Assembly: GCF_005845365.1 (NCBI RefSeq)
Contig: NZ_CP040509.1
Location: 682,001 to 746,000, forward strand
From: Rhodoluna limnophila
GTDB lineage: Bacteria > Actinomycetota > Actinomycetes > Actinomycetales > Microbacteriaceae
Reading direction: 5' to 3'
Length of the DNA stretch: 64,000 nt
Shown one piece after another: positions 1 through 8,738 of the stretch (positions within the stretch are counted from its first letter, which is position 1; each line of letters begins with the position of its first letter). The translations under genes and the position numbers were made by a program. Under the pieces are notes generated by a model. It was not told where the DNA came from. It made no database searches and was given only the letters and a program-made list of their open reading frames with translations.

Positions 1-862
1 TGACACGGCGCATGATTCCGCCCTTTGGGTGGAACACGGCTAAGCCAGACCCTATTTCCTCAGGAAAGGAGAACAGGTCTAGGTCGACACCCAGGCGCCG
101 GTGGTCACGACGCGCTGCTTCTTCCAATCGCTCTTGGTGCGCTCGGAGTTCATCCTTGCTCGGCCAGGCGGTTCCATAGATTCTCTGAAGCTGTTTGTTG
201 TTTTCGTTGCCGCGCCAATAGGCAGATGCAACTCGGGTAAGTGCAAATCCATTACCAATCATGCGGGTGTTTGGGAGGTGCGGTCCACGACAAAGGTCAC
301 GCCACACTGTCTCGCCCGATTGTGGGTCAACGTTGTCATAAATCGTCAGGTCTCCTGCGCCCACCTCGGCACTACCCTCACCGAGATCTGACCCCTTTAG
401 TCCAATCAACTCGAGCTTGTATGGCTCGTTGGCAAGTTCAACGCGAGCGTCTCCGTCATTAGTAACTCGGCGAACAAAACGCTGGCCTGAGCGAATGATT
501 CGCTCCATTGCCTTCTCTAGGCCCTTTAGGTCTTCTGGTGTGAATGCTTCGAGAACGTCAAAGTCGTAGTAAAAGCCATCTTTAATTGGAGGGCCGATTC
601 CGAGCTTGGCTTCAGGATTGATGTTTTGGACAGCCTGAGCGAGGACGTGTGCAGCCGAGTGGCGAAGTATGTTCAAACCATCAGGCGAGCTGATTTCAAC
701 AGCCTCGACGGTGTCGCCGTCCTTGAGTCGATGGGCAAGGTCACGGAGCTCACCGTTGACACGCTGGGCCACGACTGTGCGAGAGGTGAAAACCTTGAAG
801 CCATCGGAATTTGGCTCGAGCTCGACTGATAAACCATCGACTACGACGCTGAATTTGGACAC
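1..862 (-). CDS. thrS: Threonyl-tRNA synthetase, N-terminal part (C-terminus beyond the left edge)
   Basis: Charges tRNA-Thr with threonine in the cytoplasm. The visible 287 codons hold the N-terminal TGS domain (about residues 1-60), then the second additional (editing) domain with the HxxxH motif HSAAH at 68-72 and the later [13 protein letters not shown] motif, then the start of the class II catalytic core ([21 protein letters not shown]). The rest lies off the window. I chose the GTG at 862 because an in-frame ATG at 895 overlaps a good -10 box (TAGAAT, 899-894), so transcription would start downstream of that ATG. Divergent from mqo. Family assignment is firm; the exact start is less so. 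Confidence 0.93.
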   Translation of the reverse strand, partial: MSKFSVVVDGLSVELEPNSDGFKVFTSRTVVAQRVNGELRDLAHRLKDGDTVEAVEISSPDGLNILRHSAAHVLAQAVQNINPEAKLGIGPPIKDGFYYDFDVLEAFTPEDLKGLEKAMERIIRSGQRFVRRVTNDGDARVELANEPYKLELIGLKGSDLGEGSAEVGAGDLTIYDNVDPQSGETVWRDLCRGPHLPNTRMIGNGFALTRVASAYWRGNENNKQLQRIYGTAWPSKDELRAHQERLEEAARRDHRRLGVDLDLFSFPEEIGSGLAVFHPKGGIMRRV

Positions 863-893
863 GAGAACCCCATCTGACTGAAATAACTGTCTC

Positions 894-899
894 ATTCTA
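894..899 (-). promoter_or_regulatory. -10 box of thrS
   Basis: TAGAAT on the minus strand, which would start transcription near 886 and give a leader of about 24 nt before the GTG at 862. Assignment is by motif only. Confidence 0.4.
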
Positions 900-961
900 C
901 TTTGGAGCAGCTCGGAGCCCGCCTAGGCCCACAAACGCGCCTTTAGCGACGCCCTGAAAGT

Positions 962-967
962 TATGCT
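962..967 (+). promoter_or_regulatory. -10 box of mqo, leaderless geometry
   Basis: TATGCT followed by 6 nt and then the GTG start at 974. This matches the TANNNT-N6/7-start pattern seen upstream of many genes here, implying that the mRNA begins at or beside the start codon. Confidence 0.5.
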
Positions 968-973
968 TGAACA

Positions 974-2455
974 GTGAGTATTTCTAGAGATTCCAGAGTC
1001 GTTCTAATTGGCGCAGGTGTGATGAGTGCAACTTTGGGCACTTTCATCAAATTGCTTAGTCCGTCAACTCAGATTCAGGTCTTTGAGCGACTACCGGATG
1101 TTGCTTTGGAAAGCTCAAACCCTTGGAATAACGCTGGCACCGGTCATGCGGCGCTTTGTGAACTTAACTACATGCCTGACTCGAAGGATGGGTCTCTGCC
1201 ATCTGCGGCCAAGGCTGAGTCCATCAATGAGCAGTTTCAGCTTTCTCGTCAGTTTTGGTCGTATCTAGTAAACCAAGGGATTCTCGGCGATCCTGACACC
1301 TTTATTCACTCCACGCCTCACATGACATTTGTCCGTGGCGCCAAGGATGTTGACTACCTAAGTCGACGTTTCCAGGCTTTGAAGGACCTTCCGCTCTTTG
1401 CAGGAATGAAGTACTCGGAAGACGCAAAGGAAATTGCTAAGTGGGCTCCCCTTCTAATTGACGGTCGAAATTCAGATGAACCAATTGCGGCAACCTACAT
1501 CGAATCTGGAACAGACGTTGATTTTGGCTCAATCACACGCCAGCTGTTTGGTTTTCTCAAATCTAAAGGCGTTGAAGTTCGCACTTCAGCCGAAGTCTCC
1601 TCCTTGGTTCGAACCCAAGATGGTGATTGGCAACTCGTCGTTACAGATACAACTACCGGACAGAAGTCGTATTCACGAGCAGACTTTGTTTTTGTTGGAG
1701 CTGGTGGTTGGGCGCTGAAGTTGCTGCAGAAGTCAGGGATATCCGAGGCCAAGGGATACGGCACATTCCCAGTGGGCGGTCAGTGGCTAAAAACCGACAA
1801 TCCTGCGGTTGTGGCCAAGCACCAGGCCAAGGTTTACAGCCAGGCCAGCGTTGGTGCGCCACCGATGTCGGTACCTCACCTAGACACCCGTGTGGTCAAT
1901 GGCAAAGCCAGTCTGCTGTTTGGCCCTTACGCGACGGCCAATCCAAAATTCTTGAAGAACGGTTCCGTTTGGGACTTGCCGAGTTCCATTCGTCCAGCCA
2001 ATCTAATTCCGTATTTGGCAGTTGGCTTGGGCAACGTTCCACTAATCAAGTACTTGGTTGGTGAGCTGGCTAAATCCAAGCGCAAGAAGTTTGAATCGCT
2101 TCTTGATTTCTACCCGAAGGCCAACGAATCGGATTGGGAGCTACTCAACGCGGGTCAGCGGGCCCAGGTGATCAAGAAGGACCGAAAGAAAGGCGGAGTG
2201 CTTCAGTTTGGAACTGAGGTCGTCACTGCCAACGACGGTTCGGTTAGCGGGCTTCTGGGAGCCTCACCTGGTGCCTCCACTGCCGTTCACGTCATGCTTC
2301 AGGTCTTGCAGCGTTCATTCTCAGCAGAGTTTGATTCATGGCGCCCAAAGTTGCAGGAGATCATCCCAAGTTTTGGAAGCAGGCTAAGCGACGATCCAGC
2401 GTTGGCCAAGGCCTCCTTAGCCGCAACGGCAAGGACTCTGAAACTTCGCGGATAG
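974..2455 (+). CDS. mqo: Malate:quinone oxidoreductase
   Basis: FAD-dependent peripheral membrane enzyme that oxidises malate to oxaloacetate and passes electrons to the quinone pool, a TCA step parallel to or replacing soluble malate dehydrogenase. The 493-aa length is normal for Mqo. The N-terminus has the dinucleotide-binding fold (VVLIGAGVMSATLG, about residues 9-22) and the family signature NPWNNAGTGHAALCELNY near residues 49-66. The C-terminal LLGASPGASTAVHVML closes the FAD domain. GTG start with a -10 box 6 nt upstream and no Shine-Dalgarno sequence, so probably a leaderless message. A strong terminator follows. No mdh is seen in the window. Confidence 0.96.
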   Translation: MSISRDSRVVLIGAGVMSATLGTFIKLLSPSTQIQVFERLPDVALESSNPWNNAGTGHAALCELNYMPDSKDGSLPSAAKAESINEQFQLSRQFWSYLVNQGILGDPDTFIHSTPHMTFVRGAKDVDYLSRRFQALKDLPLFAGMKYSEDAKEIAKWAPLLIDGRNSDEPIAATYIESGTDVDFGSITRQLFGFLKSKGVEVRTSAEVSSLVRTQDGDWQLVVTDTTTGQKSYSRADFVFVGAGGWALKLLQKSGISEAKGYGTFPVGGQWLKTDNPAVVAKHQAKVYSQASVGAPPMSVPHLDTRVVNGKASLLFGPYATANPKFLKNGSVWDLPSSIRPANLIPYLAVGLGNVPLIKYLVGELAKSKRKKFESLLDFYPKANESDWELLNAGQRAQVIKKDRKKGGVLQFGTEVVTANDGSVSGLLGASPGASTAVHVMLQVLQRSFSAEFDSWRPKLQEIIPSFGSRLSDDPALAKASLAATARTLKLRG

Positions 2456-2465
2456 CCCTTAAGCG

Positions 2466-2494
2466 AAAAACCCGTCCAATGGACGGGTTTTTTG
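2466..2494 (+). terminator. Bidirectional rho-independent terminator between mqo and the tRNA cluster
   Basis: Perfect 7-bp stem (CCCGTCC/GGACGGG, loop AAT) flanked by A5 on the left and T6 on the right. It can end mqo on the plus strand and the tRNA operon on the minus strand. Confidence 0.9.
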
Positions 2495-2511
2495 TTTGAA
2501 GCTCTTTATCG

Positions 2512-2583
2512 TGGTCGATACTGGGATCGAACCAGTGACCCCTTCCATGTCAAGGAAGTGCGCTACCGCTGCGCCAATCGACC
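2512..2583 (-). tRNA. tRNA-Val (GAC)
   Basis: Full cloverleaf on the minus strand: 7-bp acceptor GGTCGAT/ATCGACC, anticodon stem CTTCC/GGAAG around loop TTGACAT (anticodon GAC), T arm with GGTTCGATCCC. The CCA end is not encoded. Last gene of a three-tRNA cluster (Gly, Cys, Val). Confidence 0.93.
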
Positions 2584-2600
2584 ATTTTGTTTTGTTTTTG

Positions 2601-2678
2601 TGGAGGTGGAGACGGGATTTGAACCCGTGGGTTTACAGCTTTGCAGGCTGTTGCTTTGGGCCGCTCAGCCACTCCACC
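2601..2678 (-). tRNA. tRNA-Cys (GCA)
   Basis: Acceptor GGTGGAG/CTCCACC, anticodon arm ACAGC-CTGCAAA-GCTGT (anticodon GCA), T arm GGGTTCAAATCCC. The discriminator base is U, as expected for tRNA-Cys. CCA follows it in the DNA (2601-2603), unlike the two neighbouring tRNA genes. Confidence 0.92.
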
Positions 2679-2708
2679 ATGCTTTCACGAGGCTTACGCC
2701 CTACTGCG

Positions 2709-2781
2709 AGCGGATGACGAGATTCGAACTCGCGACCCCAACCTTGGCAAGGTTGTGCTCTACCAACTGAGCCACATCCGC
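2709..2781 (-). tRNA. tRNA-Gly (GCC)
   Basis: Acceptor GCGGATG/CATCCGC, anticodon arm CAACC-TTGCCAA-GGTTG (anticodon GCC), T arm with GAGTTCGAATCTC. Discriminator U and no encoded CCA. First gene of the minus-strand tRNA cluster. Confidence 0.93.
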
Positions 2782-2805
2782 GTGCCTTCTTTCGAAGACT
2801 TAGAT

Positions 2806-2834
2806 ACTCTAACCCAAGTTTTTCGACTTCGCAA
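2806..2834 (-). promoter_or_regulatory. Promoter of the Gly-Cys-Val tRNA cluster
   Basis: On the minus strand, TTGCGA (-35), a 17-nt spacer and TAGAGT (-10), ending about 25 nt before the tRNA-Gly 5' end. The leader between them holds a small hairpin, CTTC-GAAA-GAAG. Confidence 0.5.
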
Positions 2835-2852
2835 ACTCAAGCCAGAGTGTGT

Positions 2853-4130
2853 CTAACCTTTCCAGGTCCAACGAGGGTCAGACTCGGAATATGCGTTTTC
2901 TCCGTGCAAAACAGAGTCAACTCCCGCGATCTCATCGGTTGATGTAACGCGGAAGCCAATGGTCTTCTGAATAGCCCAACCGATGGCATAGGACACAGTG
3001 AATGAGAAAACCAGAACAACCGCGGCACCGATTGCTTGGCGTCCAAGTTGCTCAGCGCCGAAGCCTAGGAAAAGACCAACGTTGGTGCCGAAAAGACCAA
3101 TGAAGAGGGTTCCAACCAGGCCACCGACAAGGTGGATACCGACTACATCTAGAGAGTCGTCAAAGCCGAGTACAAACTTCAGTTCAATTGCTAGGGCACA
3201 AACGACACCGACAATGACGCCAAGTAGTAGTGCCCAAATTGGCTCAAGGTACGCGCAGGACGGCGTGATTGCCACGAGTCCGGCTACGGCGCCCGATGCG
3301 GCTCCAATAGAGGTTGGTTTGCCGTGAGCAAGCTTCTCGTAGGTAATCCAGCTCAGCATTGCGCCTACAGGTGCTGCCAGTGTGTTTACGAACGCGAGGG
3401 CCGCAACGCCATCGGCGGCAAGTTGCGAGCCAGCATTGAATCCCAGCCATCCGAACCAAAGAATCGCAGCACCGATGATGGTCAGTGGCACATTGTGAGG
3501 TGCGTGCATACCCTTTGTGAAACCAAAGCGCTTCCCCAGAACCAAGGCCAGGGCTAGAGCTGACGCTCCTGAGGCGATTTCGACGACTGTACCTCCCGCG
3601 AAGTCCATTACGCCAATGTTGTAGACCAGCCACCCACCATCGACAACTTTTCCCTCCTCGACCGTGAAGTTGAAAATCCAGCTCGCGACAGGGAAATAGA
3701 CCAGCACCGCCCAAATTCCAGCAAAGATCATCCAGGACCCGAACTTTGCTCGGTCGGCGATTGCCCCGGAGATTAGTGCAACGGTGATGATTGCGAATGT
3801 GCCCTGGAATCCTGCGAAGGCTAGGCCAAAGCCGTCTCCCCCCTTGGCCAGAGCAATTTCTGTGCCAAGGAAAAGGCGTTCAAAGTCAATACCGAACACG
3901 CCGTCGATTCCAAAATAACTGCCAGCCCCGGCGTTGCTGAAGCTAATTGCGTAACCAAAAATCACCCACAACACACCGATTAGCGCGATGGAGCCGAAGC
4001 TCATCATCATCATAGAAACCACGCTCGAGGCGCGCACCAGCCCGCCGTAGAAAAAGGCAAGCCCAGGTGTCATGAAGAGCACCATGGCCGAGCAGATGAT
4101 CAAAAACATAGTGGTGTTTTGGTGGAGCAT
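2853..4130 (-). CDS. amt: Ammonium transporter, Glu variant at the first pore histidine (Amt paralogue 1)
   Basis: Eleven-helix Amt/Rh channel that moves ammonium across the cytoplasmic membrane; 425 aa is the usual length. Family landmarks are PGLAFFYGGLVR near the N-terminus, DFAGGTVV and the second pore histidine in GIHLVGG near residue 325. In the first twin-His segment the sequence reads DFAGGTVVEIASG: the position of E. coli AmtB His168 is Glu184 here (codon GAA, 3581-3579). The tandem paralogue keeps His. Start ATG with AGAGGT 6 nt upstream. No glnK lies next to it. Function as a transporter is likely; its ion form and selectivity are open. Confidence 0.95.
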   Translation of the reverse strand: MLHQNTTMFLIICSAMVLFMTPGLAFFYGGLVRASSVVSMMMMSFGSIALIGVLWVIFGYAISFSNAGAGSYFGIDGVFGIDFERLFLGTEIALAKGGDGFGLAFAGFQGTFAIITVALISGAIADRAKFGSWMIFAGIWAVLVYFPVASWIFNFTVEEGKVVDGGWLVYNIGVMDFAGGTVVEIASGASALALALVLGKRFGFTKGMHAPHNVPLTIIGAAILWFGWLGFNAGSQLAADGVAALAFVNTLAAPVGAMLSWITYEKLAHGKPTSIGAASGAVAGLVAITPSCAYLEPIWALLLGVIVGVVCALAIELKFVLGFDDSLDVVGIHLVGGLVGTLFIGLFGTNVGLFLGFGAEQLGRQAIGAAVVLVFSFTVSYAIGWAIQKTIGFRVTSTDEIAGVDSVLHGENAYSESDPRWTWKG

Positions 4131-4157
4131 TTACTACCTCTCGAATAACGCACCAAA

Positions 4158-4185
4158 GGAGGGACTCTCTTTCGAGAGCCCCTCC
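4158..4185 (-). terminator. Stem-loop between the two amt genes
   Basis: A 12-bp inverted repeat with one mismatch and a 4-nt loop in the 77-bp gap. On the minus strand it is followed by only TTTGG, so it is a poor terminator; it may stabilise the upstream amt mRNA or partly attenuate the downstream gene. Confidence 0.5.
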
Positions 4186-4207
4186 GAGGTGTTGCTAATA
4201 GGTGTTA

Positions 4208-5476
4208 CTAACCTCGGTCAGCACCGAAAGCGTAAGCCTCTTCACCGTGAACTACGGTGTCGATACCTGCGATTTCGTCTTCTGCCTTTACGCGGAATCC
4301 CATGGTCTTTTCAATTGCGAAGCCGATGATTAGTGAGATAACGAAGCTGTAAACAAGTACCGCTACCGCACCAAGTGCCTGCATCGCGAACTGGTGCCAG
4401 CCGAAGCCAAAGGCTGCGCCTACACCGTTTCCGAAGATACCGATCCAAAGGGTTCCAACGATTCCACCGACTAGGTGGATACCTACGACGTCTAGTGAGT
4501 CGTCGAAGCCCAATGAAAACTTCAGGTCAACAGCTAGAGCACAAAGCGCACCGGCTACTAGGCCCAGGAGAATTGCATAAACAGGGTCAAGAGACGCACA
4601 GGCTGGAGTAACTGCTACCAGACCGGCGATCGCACCTGAACCAGCACCGATTGAGGTTGCCTTGCCGTGCTTGATCTTCTCGATGATGATCCAGCCGAGC
4701 ATCGCAGCAGCAGGCGCCGCAAGGGTGTTGATGAAGGCGATTGAGGCAATTCCGTCAGCAGCAAGCTCTGAACCCGAGTTGAATCCGAACCAACCAAACC
4801 ATAGCAACGCAACACCAAGCAGGGTCAGTGGAACGTTGTGAGGCTGGGTGATTCCCTTGCTGAAGCCAAAGCGCTTACCCAAGACAATGGCCAGAGCCAA
4901 ACCGGCTGCACCAGCGTTGATGTGAACTGCGGTACCACCTGCGAAGTCAATTACTCCTAGGCCGTAAACAATCCAGCCACCGTCAACAACCTTGCCGTCT
5001 TCAAGTGTGAAGTTGAATACCCAGTTTGCAACTGGGAAGTACACAACAGTTGCCCAGATACCTGCGAAGACCATCCATGCGCCGAACTTGGCACGGTCAG
5101 CAATGGCACCCGAAATCAGGGCCACGGTGATGATTGCGAAAGTTGCCTGGAAGGCTACGAAAGCCATCGAAGGGAATGCGCCAGCAGGAGCTGCAGCATC
5201 TGCAACCTGAGCTTCAAGCCCGAGGAATGAGGTATCGATACCGAACCATCCATCGATACCGATGAAGGTGTCGACTCCCCCGTTAGCAAATGCGATGGCG
5301 TAACCGTAAAGGACCCAAAGTACTGCAATCAGTCCGAGTGAGCCAAAGCTCAACATCATCATGCTTACAACGCTCTTGGCCTTGACCATACCGCCGTAAA
5401 AGAACGCCAAACCTGGCGTCATTAGTAGAACTAGTGCCGCTGAAATTAGCACGAATGCCGTGTTTCCTTGATCCAC
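4208..5476 (-). CDS. amt: Ammonium transporter, canonical twin-His type (Amt paralogue 2)
   Basis: Second Amt/Rh-family ammonium channel, 422 aa, strongly similar to the gene just downstream. PGLAFFYGGMVK is near the N-terminus, the first pore histidine is present (DFAGGTAVHINAG, His185) and so is the second (GIHLVGG). GTG start preceded by AGAGAGGT. It is the first gene of a probable two-gene unit, and an operator-like sequence resembling GlnR boxes lies about 100 bp upstream, so nitrogen-starvation induction is plausible. No glnK or glnD is adjacent. Confidence 0.96.
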   Translation of the reverse strand: MDQGNTAFVLISAALVLLMTPGLAFFYGGMVKAKSVVSMMMLSFGSLGLIAVLWVLYGYAIAFANGGVDTFIGIDGWFGIDTSFLGLEAQVADAAAPAGAFPSMAFVAFQATFAIITVALISGAIADRAKFGAWMVFAGIWATVVYFPVANWVFNFTLEDGKVVDGGWIVYGLGVIDFAGGTAVHINAGAAGLALAIVLGKRFGFSKGITQPHNVPLTLLGVALLWFGWFGFNSGSELAADGIASIAFINTLAAPAAAMLGWIIIEKIKHGKATSIGAGSGAIAGLVAVTPACASLDPVYAILLGLVAGALCALAVDLKFSLGFDDSLDVVGIHLVGGIVGTLWIGIFGNGVGAAFGFGWHQFAMQALGAVAVLVYSFVISLIIGFAIEKTMGFRVKAEDEIAGIDTVVHGEEAYAFGADRG

Positions 5477-5560
5477 TTGTTTACCTCTCTCTAAGAAAAC
5501 AAATTGTCACCAAGAGAATCTTGGCTACGTAGAGAGTTTGGCTCACTCAGATTTCACGCG

Positions 5561-5588
5561 ATAACGAGAAATGTTTCGTGTTTGTAAA
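5561..5588 (-). promoter_or_regulatory. GlnR-like operator upstream of amt paralogue 2
   Basis: On the minus strand: TTTAC (5588-5584), 6 nt, GAAAC (5577-5573), then ATTTCTC and GTTAT. The first part fits the GlnR half-site pattern gTnAC-N6-GaAAC known from Streptomyces, and TTTAC-N6-GAAACATT recurs upstream of glnA1 (39585). Another TetR- or OmpR-type regulator could be responsible. Confidence 0.5.
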
Positions 5589-5591
5589 AAG

Positions 5592-6593
5592 TCAGGCGCT
5601 GGTCAGGGCACCGATGCGTGAAACGGCTCGAAGGTACTTTTTGCGGTATCCGCCTGATAAATACTTGGGTGCAAAGACGTCCGTTAGCGGGTGTCCGGTC
5701 GCGCGAATTGCTACCTGCGCCTCATAGGCACGGTCAATAAAGGCAACAAGTCGAAGGGCGTCAACCTGGTCATCAAGCTGATGCACGCTTTCGATGGCTA
5801 GTGCACCAAGCCCCTCAAGCAAAAAGCCATAACGCGATGGGTGGATTGTTGATAGATGTTTCAGCAGCGCTCCGAAATCAACAATTCCAGTCTGAGTGTT
5901 GACTCGTGATTGCAACCAAGCCTCAAGTTCAAATTGCGAAGTTGACACTGGCTCGAGAGTTACTGGGCGATGGCGGTGGTCCTCGCCGTCAATTCGAACC
6001 ATTTCAAACTGGTTCGAAATACCCAATATTTCGCGCTGGAAGTCCGCTGCGGCGAATCTACCCTCACCTAAGGCATTCGGTGGAGTGTTTGACGTTGCCG
6101 CGAAACGAACACCTTTGGGTGCCAACTCGTTTAGCAGTCGAGACATCATCATGGTGTCACCCGGATCATCGAGCTCAAACTCATCGATGCACAGAAGTTG
6201 GAACTTGCCTAGGGCCTCTACTGCTCCAGCAAAACCGATTGCTCCAATCAGACTGGTGTAGGCAATGAAGCTTCCGAACGCTTTTGCCCCTCGAAACTCG
6301 TGCCAGATTCCTGCCAGTAGGTGCGTCTTTCCCACACCAAAGCCACCGTCTAAATAAACACCGGGAGGCGGGGTCTCGCGACGGAAGAGTTTCTTTGCCC
6401 CAGAAGCTCCCAGAAAGACTCGTGCTCGATCTAGTGCGTGTTGCTGGCTTGGATACTCGGCGTGCGGGACGTAGTTAGCGAGGCGTGCCTCCGTGAATTC
6501 ACGAGGGGGCGCCAACTGGGCTAGCAACTGGCTGATACTTGGTTCTGGCTGGCGCAAAGTAATGTTCACAAACGCAGCGTGGTCGATTGCCAA
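5592..6593 (-). CDS. zapE: Cell division protein ZapE / AFG1-family ATPase
   Basis: AAA-type ATPase of the ZapE/Afg1 family; the E. coli protein acts at the divisome, while the actinobacterial role is not settled. 333 aa. Walker A GGFGVGKT at about 83-90 and Walker [10 protein letters not shown] at about 133-141, with the family's DEFEL extension, then sensor-like [10 protein letters not shown] accept the TTG start (6593) with AGGTAA 6 nt upstream; a GTG eight codons later is the alternative. Divergent from the sulfurtransferase gene. Confidence 0.88.
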   Translation of the reverse strand: MAIDHAAFVNITLRQPEPSISQLLAQLAPPREFTEARLANYVPHAEYPSQQHALDRARVFLGASGAKKLFRRETPPPGVYLDGGFGVGKTHLLAGIWHEFRGAKAFGSFIAYTSLIGAIGFAGAVEALGKFQLLCIDEFELDDPGDTMMMSRLLNELAPKGVRFAATSNTPPNALGEGRFAAADFQREILGISNQFEMVRIDGEDHRHRPVTLEPVSTSQFELEAWLQSRVNTQTGIVDFGALLKHLSTIHPSRYGFLLEGLGALAIESVHQLDDQVDALRLVAFIDRAYEAQVAIRATGHPLTDVFAPKYLSGGYRKKYLRAVSRIGALTSA

Positions 6594-6685
6594 TTATTAC
6601 CTATCGGTTGGTCCAAGGCTCCGAGCGAGTTAACCTTGTTAGAGACACAAAAAGTCTAATCAACCTCCAGAAAGAGTTTCATCCC

Positions 6686-7588
6686 ATGACGATTGAATTC
6701 GACCAGACAGCCAAGTTCGCAGAGTACGCCGATCCATCGGTGTTGGTTTCTACTGCATGGCTGGCGAACAACCTAAACCGCGAGGGACTCGTTGTTGTTG
6801 AATCAGATGAAGATGTTCTTCTGTATGAAATTGGACACATCCCCGGCGCAGTCAAAGTGGACTGGCACACCGAACTAAACGACACAGTTCTTCGCGACTA
6901 TGTTTCTGACGAGGAGTTTGCCGCGCTCATGTCACGCAAGGGCATCTCGCGTGACACCACGGTTGTCGTCTACGGAGATAAAAGTAACTGGTGGGCTGCC
7001 TACGCAATGTGGGTGTTCAAACTGTTTGGCCACCCGGATGTTCGCCTACTTGATGGCGGACGAGAGGCGTGGATTGCTGAAGGTCGCGAATTGACCCGCG
7101 AGGCTACCCAAGTTACCCCTGCCGAGTATCCGGTTGTAAAGCGCGACGACAGCACCCTCCGTGCTTTCCGCGATGATGTTCTAGCGCATTTCGGTAATCC
7201 CCTAATTGATGTTCGCTCAACAGAGGAGTACACCGGTGAGCGCACCCACATGCCTGCATACCCTGATGAGGGTGCGCTTCGTGGTGGCCACATTCCATCA
7301 GCTAAATCTGTCCCTTGGGCTCGTGCTGCTGGCGAGAACGGTGTGTTCAAGTCTCGTGCTGAGCTTGAGGAAATTTATCTGGATGAAGCCGGCTTGAAAG
7401 CTGGCGACAATGTGATCGCATATTGCCGCATCGGTGAGCGTTCGAGTCACACCTGGTTTGTTTTGAACTACCTCCTGGGCTTCGAGAATGTTCGCAACTA
7501 CGACGGTTCGTGGACTGAGTGGGGCAGCTTGGTTGGCGTGCCAATCGTTAAGGGCATCGAGCCTGGTCTAGCGCCTGCGGCTAAGTAG
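6686..7588 (+). CDS. sseA: Thiosulfate / 3-mercaptopyruvate sulfurtransferase (rhodanese)
   Basis: Two tandem rhodanese domains, 300 aa. The C-terminal one carries the active cysteine in [12 protein letters not shown] (Cys247), the form typical of actinobacterial CysA2/SseA enzymes; the N-terminal domain is structural. It accepts sulfane sulfur from thiosulfate or mercaptopyruvate. I placed the start at the ATG 6686, which gives the usual family N-terminus; the frame is open further upstream to 6587 but that would overlap zapE. The next gene is a SufE homologue, a common actinobacterial pair suggesting sulfur transfer towards Fe-S assembly or cofactor synthesis. TCTAAT at 6655 may be its -10 box. 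Confidence 0.9.
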   Translation: MTIEFDQTAKFAEYADPSVLVSTAWLANNLNREGLVVVESDEDVLLYEIGHIPGAVKVDWHTELNDTVLRDYVSDEEFAALMSRKGISRDTTVVVYGDKSNWWAAYAMWVFKLFGHPDVRLLDGGREAWIAEGRELTREATQVTPAEYPVVKRDDSTLRAFRDDVLAHFGNPLIDVRSTEEYTGERTHMPAYPDEGALRGGHIPSAKSVPWARAAGENGVFKSRAELEEIYLDEAGLKAGDNVIAYCRIGERSSHTWFVLNYLLGFENVRNYDGSWTEWGSLVGVPIVKGIEPGLAPAAK

Positions 7589-7597
7589 AGTCCTTCC

Positions 7598-8017
7598 GTG
7601 CAAAGTGTTGATGAAATAGTTGAAGATTTCAACGCAGTGGGCGTAAACGACCGCTTGACCCTACTGCTTGAGTATTCCGAGGCGCTACCAGAGCTTCCGG
7701 CAAGATACAAGGACCACCCAGATTTACTGGAACGCGTAGAAGAGTGCCAGAGCCCAATTTTCCTTTTCGTAGAGGTCGATGACGCCAAGTTGGTGCACCT
7801 GTTCTTCACCGCACCAGCCGAGTCTCCTACAACTCGCGGATTTGCATCGATTCTGCATTCCGCTCTTGATGGGCATTCGGTAGAAGAGGTGCTAGCGGTC
7901 GATGACGATTTTCCGTCGCGTATCGGTCTTTCCGCCGCGGTCTCCCCGCTGCGCATGAGGGGTATGCGAGGAATGTTGGCCCGCATTAAGAGGCAAGTCA
8001 CCGAAAAGTCAGCCTAG
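7598..8017 (+). CDS. sufE: SufE-like sulfur acceptor protein
   Basis: 139 aa, SufE/CsdE family. SufE proteins take persulfide sulfur from a cysteine desulfurase; the acceptor cysteine is expected in the VxxCQS motif and is present here as VEECQSP (Cys50). GTG start 9 nt after the sulfurtransferase stop codon, so the two are almost certainly co-transcribed. In this context it may instead take sulfur from the rhodanese next door. The C-terminal tail (MRGMRGMLARIKRQ) is basic. Confidence 0.88.
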   Translation: MQSVDEIVEDFNAVGVNDRLTLLLEYSEALPELPARYKDHPDLLERVEECQSPIFLFVEVDDAKLVHLFFTAPAESPTTRGFASILHSALDGHSVEEVLAVDDDFPSRIGLSAAVSPLRMRGMRGMLARIKRQVTEKSA

Positions 8018-8021
8018 AGCT

Positions 8022-8669
8022 GTGATTTTTTCAGACCACCCAGAATTATTTGAACTCCAACCTGGCTGGAATGTCGCTATGGTCATCTCACCAAATGGCT
8101 TAACTGCAGACCCTAGTGGCTCATCCGACGGCATTAGCAATCGTGAAGATCGTGCGATGCTCGGTTACCTCAGGAGTCAATCCGACTTGATTGTCACCAC
8201 TGGGGCTACCGCTCGAGCTGAAAATTATCGAAGTTCAAAGTACGCTCCCCTAGCTATCATCACCACGGGCAGTGTTGACCTTTCAAGCATTCCTGCGATG
8301 CAGGATTCGAGTATTTTTTCCCACTATCTAATTACGACCAAGCCGAATGCACGACTTGCAAAGTTCACCAACGTGCCCGAAGAGCATGTGCTCGTTGTAA
8401 GGGATTTGCAGGCAGCCTTTTTGGCCATCGAAAACCTTATCTCAGTCAATCCAATCGCAAAAATTCTGTTTGAAGGTGGCCCATTGGTTACCCAAGAGCT
8501 GCTGAGATTCAAACCTGAGACAAGGTTCATCTTGACAGTTTCGGGCGTGTCCCCGGGTGCGATAGAAGTGGCTGAAACATTTGTACAGAATCGGTTCGGA
8601 ACCGCACTCAGCGATCGTCCAAGCATATCGATGCAAACTACCGTAAACAGCTACTTAGTTTTGCCCTAA
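8022..8669 (+). CDS. RibD C-terminal-domain (DHFR-fold) reductase-like protein
   Basis: 215 aa. Recognisable as the RibD_C / bifunctional deaminase-reductase family by the N-terminal WNVAMVISPNGLTA strand, a phosphate-binding stretch around LIVTTGATARAENY (about 57-70) and FEGGPLVTQEL near residue 150. No deaminase domain is fused, so it is an orphan NAD(P)H-dependent reductase whose substrate I cannot name. GTG start only 4 nt after sufE, hence the same operon. There is no riboflavin gene in the window to support a role in riboflavin synthesis. Confidence 0.75.
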   Translation: MIFSDHPELFELQPGWNVAMVISPNGLTADPSGSSDGISNREDRAMLGYLRSQSDLIVTTGATARAENYRSSKYAPLAIITTGSVDLSSIPAMQDSSIFSHYLITTKPNARLAKFTNVPEEHVLVVRDLQAAFLAIENLISVNPIAKILFEGGPLVTQELLRFKPETRFILTVSGVSPGAIEVAETFVQNRFGTALSDRPSISMQTTVNSYLVLP

Positions 8670-8725
8670 GCGGCATTACTGCCTACGCTGCGGCGTGGCA
8701 ACGGGTACCGGCTAGGTCAAATGTC

Positions 8726-8731
8726 TAGTCT
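8726..8731 (+). promoter_or_regulatory. -10 box of the DUF3000 gene, leaderless geometry
   Basis: TAGTCT, 7 nt, then ATG at 8739; no Shine-Dalgarno sequence. Confidence 0.45.
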
Positions 8732-8738
8732 TTAATCA

